From assembly GCF_001429165.1 (NCBI RefSeq), contig NZ_LMIR01000002.1, positions 291,366-355,365 on the forward strand: a DNA stretch of 64,000 bases. Direction: 5' to 3'. Positions 39,175 to 47,448 of this stretch are shown here, one piece after another. Source of the stretch: Agromyces sp. Root81 (GTDB lineage Bacteria > Actinomycetota > Actinomycetes > Actinomycetales > Microbacteriaceae). Position 1 is the first letter of the stretch. Every line of letters starts with the position of its first letter. The position numbers and the translations under genes are program-made. Under the pieces are notes generated by a model. It worked only from the letters and a program-made list of their open reading frames with translations, did no database searches and had not been told where the DNA came from.

Positions 39175-39591
39175 CTACGGGCGCGCGGACTCGAGCATCA
39201 GTGCGATGAATCCAAGCGAAGTGGAAGCGGGACCGTTGAGGGTAGGGAACTCGGTCCCGGCCTCCATGAGCGTGGCTGGGCTAACCATCTGCGGAAGCGG
39301 CACTTGCCCCATCAGCTCGCACTGAGTTTCGTACCACCTCCGCGATCGGTGATAGTCGCCGCAGTTGGCACAGCTCATCTCGCCATCGACATCCGGGTGA
39401 TCTGCAAGATGTGGGCGAAGCGGCGGGATCGGAAACTCATCGCTTCGCCCGTAGTAGGTTCCTGATCTCGGCGTTCGAGCACGGGGTCCCACTCGGATCG
39501 TGAGCAGATCGCGCGGCGACACGACGGCGACAACCCGAGCAAGATCTGCAGCGAGCTGAGCTGCCGGCTTATCGACCCTGAGCTTAGTCAT
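39175..39591 (-). CDS. Unknown 138-residue protein, element cargo
   Basis: It has a CANC pair and a third Cys (ETQCELMG), possibly metal-binding, between an N-terminal helix and a Pro-rich middle. TAGGCT lies seven bases before the ATG, so it has its own leaderless promoter. It runs opposite to the main operon, as cargo genes often do. No family recognised. Confidence 0.65.
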   Translation of the reverse strand: MTKLRVDKPAAQLAADLARVVAVVSPRDLLTIRVGPRARTPRSGTYYGRSDEFPIPPLRPHLADHPDVDGEMSCANCGDYHRSRRWYETQCELMGQVPLPQMVSPATLMEAGTEFPTLNGPASTSLGFIALMLESARP

Positions 39592-39673
39592 GCCGGCGAG
39601 CCTACCCTCGACATCCGCCCTCCTCGTTCACCCCTTCAACGCGCAGCAGCCGGCGAGTCCGTACGATGTCGGC

Positions 39674-40192
39674 ATGAACTGGTGGGAAGGGCTCGGAACC
39701 GCACTGATTGCTGCGGCCGTTGCGTTGCTGACATCGATTGTGTTCCGGTGGTGGGACCGACGAAGCGTGAAATGGGTCATCACGGGCGAGGCGCATGACG
39801 AATATGAATCAGGTCGCACAACCGGCCGGGTCCAGATCAATCTCGAGATATTCAACGCTGGTGACGACGATGCCTATGACGTGCGACTACGGCGGTGCAA
39901 TGGAGGCGCTGCCGATCCGTGGGTGACGTTCCAGGCAGGCAAAGTGGCTGCAGGGGAATCGTTCCCTGTTCGATTCTCAACGTCTGCCGATATCTGGGAG
40001 TCGTCATGGGTGGAGTTGATCGCTCGAGCCAGCCCTATCGGTCGGAGCAGATCCAGAACTCACCCGAGAGTCATTCTTCGATCCGTGACTGGTCGCAAGT
40101 CGGATCGGCCACCATCCAGGGATGCAGCGAAGCGGCTCGTAGAAGGATACGGGCTCGACATTCCCGAATCGGAAGGTGGCCGGCGACTATGA
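39674..40192 (+). CDS. Membrane-anchored unknown protein, element cargo
   Basis: 172 residues: one N-terminal membrane helix (about 7-24, GLGTALIAAAVALLTSIVF) and a soluble beta-rich domain (VQINLEIFNAGDDDAYDVRL). TACGAT lies six bases before the ATG, indicating a leaderless message. Lower GC than flanking chromosome. A membrane-facing accessory or defence role is possible but unproven. Confidence 0.65.
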   Translation: MNWWEGLGTALIAAAVALLTSIVFRWWDRRSVKWVITGEAHDEYESGRTTGRVQINLEIFNAGDDDAYDVRLRRCNGGAADPWVTFQAGKVAAGESFPVRFSTSADIWESSWVELIARASPIGRSRSRTHPRVILRSVTGRKSDRPPSRDAAKRLVEGYGLDIPESEGGRRL

Positions 40193-40241
40193 GCGATGAG
40201 CGAACGGCCCGAACGATGGTCGGGTTTGCAGTTGCATTCCG

Positions 40242-40595
40242 CTAGTCAGTCACGGTGACGTCCGCAGACTCGATCGCGCCGTCTTCGAAGGTGATCATGC
40301 AGATCACCGATGCGCGCTTGGTTGAACCATCGTCGTCGTAGATCACATCGCCGGCACCGGTGTACATTCGGTCTCCCTCTGGGCGCTTCTCATCGCTGAT
40401 TTCAAGGTCGAAGAGTGCAGCGTCCATGTCGGTTACCTCGATACCGCTCAGGTCGACGTTTCCGGCACCATCGGGGAGTTGTTCACGTATCCCGTCGAAG
40501 CACTCTGTTTCCGCTTGTGACTCCGGGGACGCTGACGCGCACCCTGTCATCACGAGCAGGGTGAATACGACGACGAGCGGAAGCAGCCTCTTCAT
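40242..40595 (-). CDS. Small lipoprotein, element cargo
   Basis: 117 residues. The signal peptide MKRLLPLVVVFTLLVMTGCA ends at a lipobox Cys near residue 19; the mature part is acidic with two cysteines (ECFDGIRE and VICMITF). TAGGCT lies seven bases upstream (leaderless). Lipoproteins carried by temperate elements can block superinfection; that role is only a hypothesis here. Confidence 0.7.
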   Translation of the reverse strand: MKRLLPLVVVFTLLVMTGCASASPESQAETECFDGIREQLPDGAGNVDLSGIEVTDMDAALFDLEISDEKRPEGDRMYTGAGDVIYDDDGSTKRASVICMITFEDGAIESADVTVTD

Positions 40596-40687
40596 GCTCG
40601 CGAGCCTAACTTTCGGGCCAGCTGCCACGTGCCCCCAGTGAGAGGGGGCATCACTGATCCGCTACCCCTTCGGCCTACTCTCATCGG

Positions 40688-40969
40688 ATGGTCACATCTT
40701 CCGGGCTCGCGTTCATGTCCGAATTCCCACCCGCACCCGAACGGACCCTCGACGAGCCAACGGTCGACCCACATGAGGTGGCCACCTACCTTGGGGCGCA
40801 CGTCGGCACCGTTCGGCGGTACGCCAGCAATGGAGAGATACCGGCGTTCAAGGTGGGCGGCCGGTGGCGCTTCTTCCTCTCGGATGTCCGAGCGCACCTC
40901 ACAACGCCGAAGTCTGAGGGGCAATGGAACCAGTCAAACCAGTCACGCGGGCGCACACGGAAGCGGTAG
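40688..40969 (+). CDS. Excisionase-type HTH protein (first of two)
   Basis: 93 residues with an HTH_17 domain (DPHEVATYLGAHVGTVRRYA, then GEIPAFKVGGRWRFFLSDVR). TACTCT lies six bases before the ATG at 40688, supporting this start. It may be a regulator or excision factor at the right end of the element. Confidence 0.75.
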   Translation: MVTSSGLAFMSEFPPAPERTLDEPTVDPHEVATYLGAHVGTVRRYASNGEIPAFKVGGRWRFFLSDVRAHLTTPKSEGQWNQSNQSRGRTRKR

Positions 40970-40992
40970 CCAGGAGGCTGGGCCGTGCAAAG

Positions 40993-41214
40993 ATGACCCG
41001 CATGGAGAACCGAGTCATGGAGGCGGTGCGCCTCTACTCCGTGGCGGCAGTCGCTGACCTCCTGGGCGTCTCGCGCCAGTGGGTCTATGACCGCATCAAT
41101 GGTGGGCAGATCCGCGTCGTCGAGCTCGGCGACGAACGCTCGAAGCAGCGCGTCCGTGCGGATGACCTGCAGGCGTTCATCGACGGCCGCACGTTCGGCG
41201 GCGAGACGCGATGA
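40993..41214 (+). CDS. Excisionase-type HTH protein (second of two)
   Basis: 73 residues with another MerR/excisionase-type helix-turn-helix (YSVAAVADLLGVSRQWVYDR) and wing (GGQIRVVELG). It lies 23 bases after the preceding HTH gene; in-frame starts at 40924 and 41002 are alternatives. It is the last gene before attR, a usual place for a recombination directionality factor. Confidence 0.7.
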   Translation: MTRMENRVMEAVRLYSVAAVADLLGVSRQWVYDRINGGQIRVVELGDERSKQRVRADDLQAFIDGRTFGGETR

Positions 41215-41250
41215 GGATGAGCGCGGCATCGCCGACTCTGTCGATTCCGG

Positions 41251-41270
41251 TGTGCTAAGCCGTGTGCTAC
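41251..41270. promoter_or_regulatory. Possible integrase arm-type sites, right end
   Basis: TGTGCTAA (41251) and TGTGCTAC (41263) are direct repeats 12 bases apart. Similar TGTGCCGA (31646) and TGTGCTAC (31659), 13 apart, lie just inside attL. Confidence 0.4.
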
Positions 41271-41388
41271 CGATGGCGTAGATGTGCGTATCTCGATGTC
41301 TGCGAGCGGCTCAGGCATACGGCGCATCCCTTGATTTCCGGCCCCTCAACGCCTCATCGAGTAGTTGAGCGCACCGAGGTACTCGGCA

Positions 41389-41413
41389 GTTCGAATCCCC
41401 CATCCTCCGCGGA
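41389..41413 (+). repeat. attR: 25-bp direct repeat
   Basis: Identical to the tRNA-Ser 3' segment at 31563-31587; flanking bases differ on both sides. It marks the right boundary of the element. Confidence 0.92.
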
Positions 41414-41430
41414 AATACAACAGAACAGCA

Positions 41431-41480
41431 CAGGGTGCGCCCACAGCGCTCAAGAGGGTTCGAATCCCCACCCTGCACCA
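41431..41480 (+). other. tRNA-like remnant beside attR
   Basis: CAGGGTG (41431) can pair with CACCCTG (41469), around GGGTTCGAATCCCC, which is the tRNA T-arm, and CCA follows at 41478. The D and anticodon arms are missing. It looks like the scar of a broken tRNA or an earlier insertion. Confidence 0.5.
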
Positions 41481-41483
41481 CGA

Positions 41484-41512
41484 GAACGGCCCCGGCATCG
41501 CTGGGGCCGTTC
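41484..41512. terminator. Hairpin after the tRNA-like remnant
   Basis: GAACGGCCCC (41484-41493) pairs with GGGGCCGTTC (41503-41512), followed by a TCGTCGTTTC tract. It may once have ended the tRNA transcript. Confidence 0.65.
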
Positions 41513-41581
41513 GTCGTTTCCGGCCGTGTCCTCATTAATGCGGAATGGTGCAATTCCCGCGGGGAGCCGATGATGTGAGAG

Positions 41582-42190
41582 ATGTCAGCGGCAGCGATGG
41601 AGATGAAGAGTGGGGACGCAGGGGGCTCTTCCATCAGGGCGGCGGCAGCAGGGGGCGACGGCCTCAGGGTGCAGACCCTGAGGCCGCGTCGCACTCTCGG
41701 ACGAAGCGTCGGGCTTCCACTCGCAGCTCTCTCGGTGCCGGTCCTCGCCGCCGAGCTCTGGCTCATGGACCCGCGCGAGGCATGGCCCATCGTGACGGCG
41801 ACCGCCGCAACCGTCCTCGTGCTCATCGTCGTCGCCTGGGTCGGGTATCGCCGGGCCAACGCCTCCGTCAGCCGCTACGGCATCGTCGAGCGCGGATTCT
41901 TCGGCGGCGTCTCGACCGTCGCGGCACGCGACGTCGCAGGCGTGCTGCGCGTGCAGCTCTACCGGGCGAACAGCCTCGACACGACGCAGGAGCTCTTCGT
42001 CGTCGAACGCACGGGCCGGGGCGCGTTCCGCATGCGCGGCAGGTTCTGGGACGAACCGACCATGGACCAGGTCGCCGATGTGCTCGGCGTCGAGGAGACC
42101 GTCGGCGCAGAGCCGATGACCCTCGCCGAGCTGCGCGAGGCGAACCCGCGCCTGCTCTACTGGTTCGAGCGCCGCTCGCTCACTCGCTGA
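41582..42190 (+). CDS. Membrane protein with PH-like cytoplasmic domain
   Basis: 202 residues. Two membrane helices (about 42-60 and 68-88) are followed by a bacterial PH-like domain (RYGIVERGFFGGVSTVAARD, VAGVLRVQLYR). Start codon uncertain: an ATG five codons on is also possible. It converges on the GNAT gene, overlapping it by 11 bases. Function unknown. Confidence 0.7.
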   Translation: MSAAAMEMKSGDAGGSSIRAAAAGGDGLRVQTLRPRRTLGRSVGLPLAALSVPVLAAELWLMDPREAWPIVTATAATVLVLIVVAWVGYRRANASVSRYGIVERGFFGGVSTVAARDVAGVLRVQLYRANSLDTTQELFVVERTGRGAFRMRGRFWDEPTMDQVADVLGVEETVGAEPMTLAELREANPRLLYWFERRSLTR

Positions 42191-42815
42191 CACCCGCCGT
42201 CTCGCCCGTCGCGATGCCGAGCAGGGGCGAGCTCTGGCTGCTCGAGGGCAGTTCGTGGAAGCCGAGCCGGTTGTAGAACGCCCGTGCGCCGGTGTTCGCG
42301 GCGTCCATGCCGAGGTGCACCGCCGGCACTCCCTGCGCGGCGAGCGCCGCCCGCAGCGTGTCGATGAGCCGGCGGCCGAAGCCCTGCCCCTGCAGTTCGG
42401 GCAGCAGGTCGATGTGCAGGTGCGCGGGATACCGGTCGAGCTCGTCGATGAGCATCCGTTCCGGCGCGGTGCCCGCCTCGATGAGCTGCGCCTCGGTGAA
42501 CCGTGGGTCTCGGCCGGTCGCGGCACCTGGTGACGGATGCCTCGCTGCGAAGCCCGGCGCCCACTCGCGCTTCCACCACTCGACGAACGCCGCCGTGTCG
42601 GCCACGCCGATGACGTACCCCAGCACCCGGTCGCCCTCGGCGACGACGAAGGCGAGCTCGGGCGCGTACTCGACGTAGGGCAGGGCGAACACCTCGGGCA
42701 TCAGGGCGTCGTCGGAGTAGACCCCGGTGGCGTCGCCGCCCTCTGCCGCCGTGAGCAGGCAGATCCGGGCGAGCTGGTCGCGGTCGGCGGGGCGGTACGG
42801 GCGGATCTGCGGCAC
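42180..42815 (-). CDS. GNAT family N-acetyltransferase
   Basis: 211 residues. The GNAT core shows the acetyl-CoA loop as LPELQGQGFGRRLIDTLRAA and the C-terminal motif ANTGARAFYNRLGFHEL. The GTG at 42815 has GGGAGGA seven bases upstream; an ATG at 42833 lacks one. The sequence type resembles OGA-C-terminal-like acetyltransferases. Substrate unknown. Confidence 0.85.
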   Translation of the reverse strand: MPQIRPYRPADRDQLARICLLTAAEGGDATGVYSDDALMPEVFALPYVEYAPELAFVVAEGDRVLGYVIGVADTAAFVEWWKREWAPGFAARHPSPGAATGRDPRFTEAQLIEAGTAPERMLIDELDRYPAHLHIDLLPELQGQGFGRRLIDTLRAALAAQGVPAVHLGMDAANTGARAFYNRLGFHELPSSSQSSPLLGIATGETAGVSE

Positions 42816-42868
42816 GCGTCCATCCTCCCGCATGGCGGCGATCCGACCGATGAGCCGGGGCGGTGCGC

Positions 42869-44719
42869 TCAGCGGCGCTTGGCCATGCCGAAGATGCCGG
42901 TGATGACGCTCGTCAGCACGTTCTGCGTCGTCTTCGAGCCGAGCACCTGTTCGAGCGCCGACTTCTCCTTCGACCGCGACGAGCGCGAGCGCGACGTCGT
43001 CGAGGTCTGCTTCATGAGCCGGTCGTACTCGGCCTGCGCCTTCTTGTCGGCCTTGGCGGCATCCGCTGCGATCTTCGCCTGCATCTTCTCGTACTCGGCG
43101 TCGGCCCTCGCCTTCGCGGCGGCCGCCTCCTCGGCGTCGACCTTGGCCGCTGCGTCCGCGAGCTTCTTGGTCAGGATCTCGTGCGCCGACTCGCGGTCGA
43201 TGCCGGTGCCGTACTTCGCGAGCAGGGGCGACGCGGCGACGGCCGCGTCGATCACGGCGTCGGGCGACGGCGACATCGACGCCTGCGGAGCGCGGAGCCG
43301 CGTCCACGCGACCGGACTCGGCGCCCCCTTCTCGTTCATGACGGTGACGATCGCCTCACCCGTGCCGAGCTGGGTGAGGGCCTCCTCGAGGTCGTAGCCG
43401 GACTTCGGGTACGTCGAGACCGTCGCGCGCAGCGCCTTCGCGTCGTCGGGCGTGAAGGCGCGCAACTGGTGCTGCACGCGCGAGCCGAGCTGGGCGAGCA
43501 CGTCGGCCGGCACGTCCTTCGGGGTCTGCGTCACGAAGAAGACGCCGACGCCCTTCGAGCGGATGAGCCGCACGGTCTGCGTGATCTGCGCGAGGAAGTC
43601 CTTCGAGGCGCCGTTGAAGAGCAGGTGCGCCTCGTCGAAGAAGAAGACGAGCTTGGGCTGGTCGAGGTCGCCGACCTCGGGCAGGTCGGTGAAGAGATCG
43701 GCGAGCAGCCACATGAGGAACGTCGAGTAGAGCGCCGGTTTGTCGGCGACGCCGGGCACCTCGAGCAGGCTGATGACGCCGCGGCCGTCGGATGCCACGC
43801 GCAGGAACTCGGCCGTGTCGATCTCTGGCTCGCCGAAGAAGACGTCGGCGCCCTGGTCGGCGAAGGTGATGAGTTCGCGCAGGATCACGCCGACCGTCGC
43901 CTTCGACAGTCCGCCGAGCCCCTCGAGTTCGGGCTTGCCCTCGTCGCTGACGAGGTAGGCGAGCACGGCCCGCAGGTCTTCGAGGTCGAGCAACGCGAGG
44001 CCGCTCTTGTTCGCGTAGTGGAAGACGAGGCCGAGGCTCGACTCCTGCGTCTCGTTCAGGCCGAGCGCCTTCGAGAGCAGCAGCGGGCCGAAGCCCGAGA
44101 TCGTCGCCCGGATCGGCACGCCCCTGCCGACGCCGCCGAGCGAGTAGAACTCGGTCGGGAAGCTCGCGGGGCTCCACTGCTGGCCGATGCCGTCCGTGCG
44201 CGAGAGCAGCTTCTCGTTGCCCTCCCCCGGCGTCGCGATGCCCGAGAGGTCGCCCTTGATGTCGGCGGCGAACACGGCGACGCCGCTGGCTGAGAGCTGC
44301 TCGGCGAGCACCTGGAGCGTGCGGGTCTTGCCCGTGCCGGTCGCCCCGGCGACGAGGCCGTGCCGGTTCGTCATCGCGAGCGGGATGCGCACCGGAACGT
44401 CGGGCAGCGCCTCGCCGTTGACGAGGGCGCCGATCTCGAGGGCGGCACCCTCGAGGGCGTAGCCGGCGCGGATCGCGTCGACCTGAGCCTGGTCGAGGGG
44501 CCCGGATGCCGCAGGCGCCGCACCCGCCGTGCCGGTGGCAGCCGGGGTCTCGGGCGCCGCGGGCGCCGAGGCATCCGTCGCCTCGGCCGCTGCCTCGGCG
44601 AGCGCCGCCGCCTCCTCCGCCTTCCGGATGGCCTCCGCCGCCTGCGCCTGCAGGGCCTTCGCCGCCTCGGCCGCCGCTGCGGCCGCCTCCTGAGCCTGCT
44701 TCACCGCGTCATCAGCCAT
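42869..44719 (-). CDS. HerA-like (DUF853) ATPase
   Basis: 616 residues. An Ala/Glu-rich coiled coil (1-60) and linker precede a HerA/FtsK-type ATPase with Walker A GATGTGKT (125-132), Walker B VFFFDEAH (about 355) and the DUF853 C-terminus ending in a basic, Ser/Arg-rich tail. Relatives are the YjgR family; no nuclease partner (NurA) is adjacent. TAGGAT six bases before the ATG suggests a leaderless message. Confidence 0.88.
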   Translation of the reverse strand: MADDAVKQAQEAAAAAAEAAKALQAQAAEAIRKAEEAAALAEAAAEATDASAPAAPETPAATGTAGAAPAASGPLDQAQVDAIRAGYALEGAALEIGALVNGEALPDVPVRIPLAMTNRHGLVAGATGTGKTRTLQVLAEQLSASGVAVFAADIKGDLSGIATPGEGNEKLLSRTDGIGQQWSPASFPTEFYSLGGVGRGVPIRATISGFGPLLLSKALGLNETQESSLGLVFHYANKSGLALLDLEDLRAVLAYLVSDEGKPELEGLGGLSKATVGVILRELITFADQGADVFFGEPEIDTAEFLRVASDGRGVISLLEVPGVADKPALYSTFLMWLLADLFTDLPEVGDLDQPKLVFFFDEAHLLFNGASKDFLAQITQTVRLIRSKGVGVFFVTQTPKDVPADVLAQLGSRVQHQLRAFTPDDAKALRATVSTYPKSGYDLEEALTQLGTGEAIVTVMNEKGAPSPVAWTRLRAPQASMSPSPDAVIDAAVAASPLLAKYGTGIDRESAHEILTKKLADAAAKVDAEEAAAAKARADAEYEKMQAKIAADAAKADKKAQAEYDRLMKQTSTTSRSRSSRSKEKSALEQVLGSKTTQNVLTSVITGIFGMAKRR

Positions 44720-44804
44720 GCGGCGATCCTAGCGACGCGGCATCCATGCGCGGGTCCGCTCACGCCGATGGTCCCCGCGCACGCACGATGCGTACGCTGG
44801 GCGC

Positions 44805-45653
44805 ATGACCGATGCCGCGCTGATCGGGCCGGTGAGCGAACCCGACGTGCACGTCATGACGTTCAACGTCCGACGGCGCACCAACTCGCTGCCGGGGAGT
44901 CCCGATCGCTGGGCCGGACGCGCGCCGCTCGTCCGGCGTCTGCTCCGCGCCGAGCAGCCGACGCTCCTCGGCGTGCAGGAGGCACTCGCAGACCAGGTCG
45001 ACGCGATCGCAGACGCCCTCGGGCCGCGGTATCGGTGGGTCGGTCGCGGCCGCAGCGCCACGGGGACGGACGAACACTGCGCGATCTTCTACGACGCGGA
45101 CCGGCTCGAGCTGACGGCGTGGCGCCAGCGGGCCCTGTCCGCGACCCCTGACGTGCCCGGCTCGAGGTCGTTCGGCAACCTCACCCGACGCATCGTCGTG
45201 TCGGCCGCGTTCACCGACGCGGCGACCGGGGCGAGGCTCCTCGCTTTCAACACCCATCTCGATCACCTCTCGTGGCGCTCGAGGCTCGCATCGGCGGCGA
45301 TGATCCTCGACCTCGTGCGGCACGCGGCATCCGCGGAGCCCGACGCGGCGGTCGTCGTGACCGGCGACTTCAACGCCGGCACCGATTCCGCCGTCTCCCG
45401 TCGGCTGACGGCGGATGGAGCGCTCCGGGATGCCTGGGGAGCCGCCTCCGAACGGCTGACGCCGCAGTGGGGAACGTTCTCGAACTACCGTCGGCCGCGG
45501 CCGGGCGGCAGCCGCATCGATCTCATCCTCGTCGGCCGGCGGGTCGAGGTGCTCCGCGCCGGGGTCAACGCGGCGAGGTTCGCCGGCCGGGCGGCATCCG
45601 ACCATGAACCGATGCAGGCCGTGCTCCGCCACGGGAGCCGCGCGACGATCTAG
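44805..45653 (+). CDS. Endonuclease/exonuclease/phosphatase family protein
   Basis: 282 residues with the EEP fold motifs: MTFNVRRRT, GVQEAL, NTHLDHLSWRSR, VVVTGDFNAG and the final ASDHEPM. No signal peptide, so cytoplasmic. Substrate may be nucleic acid or a phosphoester. TACGCT lies six bases before the ATG (leaderless). Confidence 0.88.
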   Translation: MTDAALIGPVSEPDVHVMTFNVRRRTNSLPGSPDRWAGRAPLVRRLLRAEQPTLLGVQEALADQVDAIADALGPRYRWVGRGRSATGTDEHCAIFYDADRLELTAWRQRALSATPDVPGSRSFGNLTRRIVVSAAFTDAATGARLLAFNTHLDHLSWRSRLASAAMILDLVRHAASAEPDAAVVVTGDFNAGTDSAVSRRLTADGALRDAWGAASERLTPQWGTFSNYRRPRPGGSRIDLILVGRRVEVLRAGVNAARFAGRAASDHEPMQAVLRHGSRATI

Positions 45654-45662
45654 TCTGATGGC

Positions 45663-46280
45663 ATGATCCGCACCTCGCTGCGGCGCCCAGAAGGACCGGC
45701 CGAGATCGTCGCCGACGCGCTCCGCGTGCTCGGCGTGCTCAGCATCGTCGTGGCGGGCATCGGGTGGGGCCCGCTCTCCGGCTTGAGCTTCGTGGCGGCG
45801 TCGGCCGCGATGCTCATTCCCCGATGGCTCCGAGTCCGGCCGGCCTTCGACATCCTCTTCGGCACGGCGGTGCTCGTCTCGACCTGGAGCAGCGTGCTCG
45901 GGCTCTTCCACACGACGCGCTGGTGGGACATCCCGATGCACTTCTTCACCAACGGCATTGCCGCGGCGATGCTCTACATCGTGCTCGTGCGGTTCCACGT
46001 GCTCGCGGACGCAGAGACGCTCCCACGCCCGGTGCTCTCGGCCGCGGTGATGGTCACGGCGCTCGGGTTCTCGCTCGGCGCGCTCTGGGAGTTCTTCGAG
46101 TGGTTCGGCCGCACGTACCTCGATCCCGAGATCCTGACCGGCTACTCCGACACCCTCGGCGATCTCCTGCAGGGCGGCCTCGGGTCGCTCGCCGCCGGAC
46201 TGTCGATGCGGTTCCTCGCCGGCCGTCCCCGTCGGATCGGTGAGCAGCTCCCGTCGCGCGGGGCGAGTCACTCGGGCTGA
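45663..46280 (+). CDS. DUF2238/YjdF-like membrane protein
   Basis: 205 residues, five or six membrane segments. The conserved pattern of the family is visible: WWDIPMHFFTNG, ALWEFFEWFG and GYSDTLGDLLQGGLG. TAGTCT, which overlaps the stop of the preceding gene, is six bases before the ATG, so this gene has its own leaderless promoter. Function unknown. Confidence 0.8.
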   Translation: MIRTSLRRPEGPAEIVADALRVLGVLSIVVAGIGWGPLSGLSFVAASAAMLIPRWLRVRPAFDILFGTAVLVSTWSSVLGLFHTTRWWDIPMHFFTNGIAAAMLYIVLVRFHVLADAETLPRPVLSAAVMVTALGFSLGALWEFFEWFGRTYLDPEILTGYSDTLGDLLQGGLGSLAAGLSMRFLAGRPRRIGEQLPSRGASHSG

Positions 46281-46323
46281 GCCCGCGGGCGCGGACCGGC
46301 AGGCGCCGCAATCCGCCGCGCAA

Positions 46324-46809
46324 CTACTTCAGGCGCATCGTCGGGCGGAGCCGCTCGGGCTTCGCGATGCCGACGCGGGCCATACGCACCGCCGAGTTCA
46401 GGTAGAAGAACGCGAGCACCGCGTACTGCAGTGTCGAGCCGATCCAGACGGGCATGGCGAGCGGCACCGAGGTGGCGGTGACGCCCGCGGCCTCGAGGAC
46501 GAGGCCGATCAGGGTCGACGCCGCGAGCGCGCCGAACAGGATGCCGAGCCGGCGGCTGAGCGTCGGCCACGCCGTCATGCGCCACCATGCCCGGGGCGGG
46601 TCGATCGCCTCACCCTGGCCGCGGAAGATCCGCACCGCGAGCGCGAACGGCCCGAATGTCGTCAGCAGGGCGACAGCCTCGATCACGACGACGGGTGCAC
46701 CGAGCGCCCGGAGCAGGTCGGCGATCGCGAACCCGACGATCCACGCGACGACGATGTAGAGCACCTTGAGCTCCCAGCGAACGATCCTGAACGCGGGCGC
46801 TCGCTCCAT
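46324..46809 (-). CDS. Small membrane protein, unknown
   Basis: 161 residues with four likely membrane segments (about 14-32, 40-62, 88-110, 118-140). GGAGACACCC lies upstream of the ATG. No recognised family. Confidence 0.7.
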   Translation of the reverse strand: MERAPAFRIVRWELKVLYIVVAWIVGFAIADLLRALGAPVVVIEAVALLTTFGPFALAVRIFRGQGEAIDPPRAWWRMTAWPTLSRRLGILFGALAASTLIGLVLEAAGVTATSVPLAMPVWIGSTLQYAVLAFFYLNSAVRMARVGIAKPERLRPTMRLK

Positions 46810-46859
46810 GGGTGTCTCCTTCGCCGACCGGTGGTGGCCTCACGCTACTCTGCGCGCGG

Positions 46860-47315
46860 TCACGACGGGAAGGGCAGCGCCTTCCCGGTCTCGACCCACG
46901 ACTTGAAGCTCGACAGCACGAGCGGCCACGTGTCGGACGTCTCCGCCTGGGCGGGGTGCCCCTCGCTCCACTCGTCGTTCGTGAACGTGAGCTTCGTGAG
47001 TGCCTCCCCCGCCGGCTCGAGCCGCCACGTCATGCGGCTGCGGAGCTCGGCGTGGTTCTCGCGGTAGGTCGGCCCCGGGTGCTCGGTGAGCTGCAGGATT
47101 GCCTCCGGCTCCGCCTGCAGCACCTCGCCGTAGACGTGCACGGTCTCGTCGCCGTCCTGTCCGGGCCCGACGTACTCGTAGCGCGCGCCGGGGACGAGCT
47201 CGCCCTGCAGTGCCGAGCCCCACATCACCGCTCGACTGCCCTCCTCGCCCGTGATCGCCTCCCACACGCGATCGGGGGCGGCGGCGACGAACAGGGTCAT
47301 CTCGAAGTCGGTCAT
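46860..47315 (-). CDS. SRPBCC/AHSA1-type protein
   Basis: 151 residues with the START-like fold pattern of Aha1-like proteins (FEMTLFVAAAPDRVWEAITG, TWRLEPAGEALTKLTFTNDE). GGAGGACCCC lies directly upstream of the ATG. It is divergent from an AraC-type gene. Such proteins bind hydrophobic ligands; role unknown. Confidence 0.85.
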   Translation of the reverse strand: MTDFEMTLFVAAAPDRVWEAITGEEGSRAVMWGSALQGELVPGARYEYVGPGQDGDETVHVYGEVLQAEPEAILQLTEHPGPTYRENHAELRSRMTWRLEPAGEALTKLTFTNDEWSEGHPAQAETSDTWPLVLSSFKSWVETGKALPFPS

Positions 47316-47448
47316 GGGGTCCTCCTGTGCTGGGTTCCGGGTGGTCGAGATGAACGCTACGGATGCCCCGGTGCCCGCGTCTTGCACAAACGCGACGCTT
47401 CGACCGGCTCGGTGCCCGGGCGTCGGTGGGGCCCGGCATACTCGACCC

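Larger units (their letters stand above)
31563..41413. mobile_element. 9.85-kb tRNA-Ser-integrated element (phage-satellite-like)
   Basis: It is bounded by 25-bp direct repeats, the left one inside tRNA-Ser. It encodes a tyrosine integrase next to attL, a phage-type repressor, an excisionase-like protein, a RepA-like ATPase with an iteron array, a WhiB-like protein, an S74-type tail-fibre-like protein and several small unknown proteins. No terminase, capsid, portal, relaxase or FtsK/Tra gene is present. A phage satellite or mobilisable element fits best; a decayed prophage is an alternative. Confidence 0.9.

Noticed and set aside
31563..41413. Actinobacterial integrative conjugative element (AICE)
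   Set aside because: No FtsK/TraSA-type translocase, relaxase or spread genes are present.
41391..41480. Second intact tRNA gene at the right end of the element
   Set aside because: The D and anticodon arms are missing and the T-stem is incomplete, so only a remnant can be claimed.
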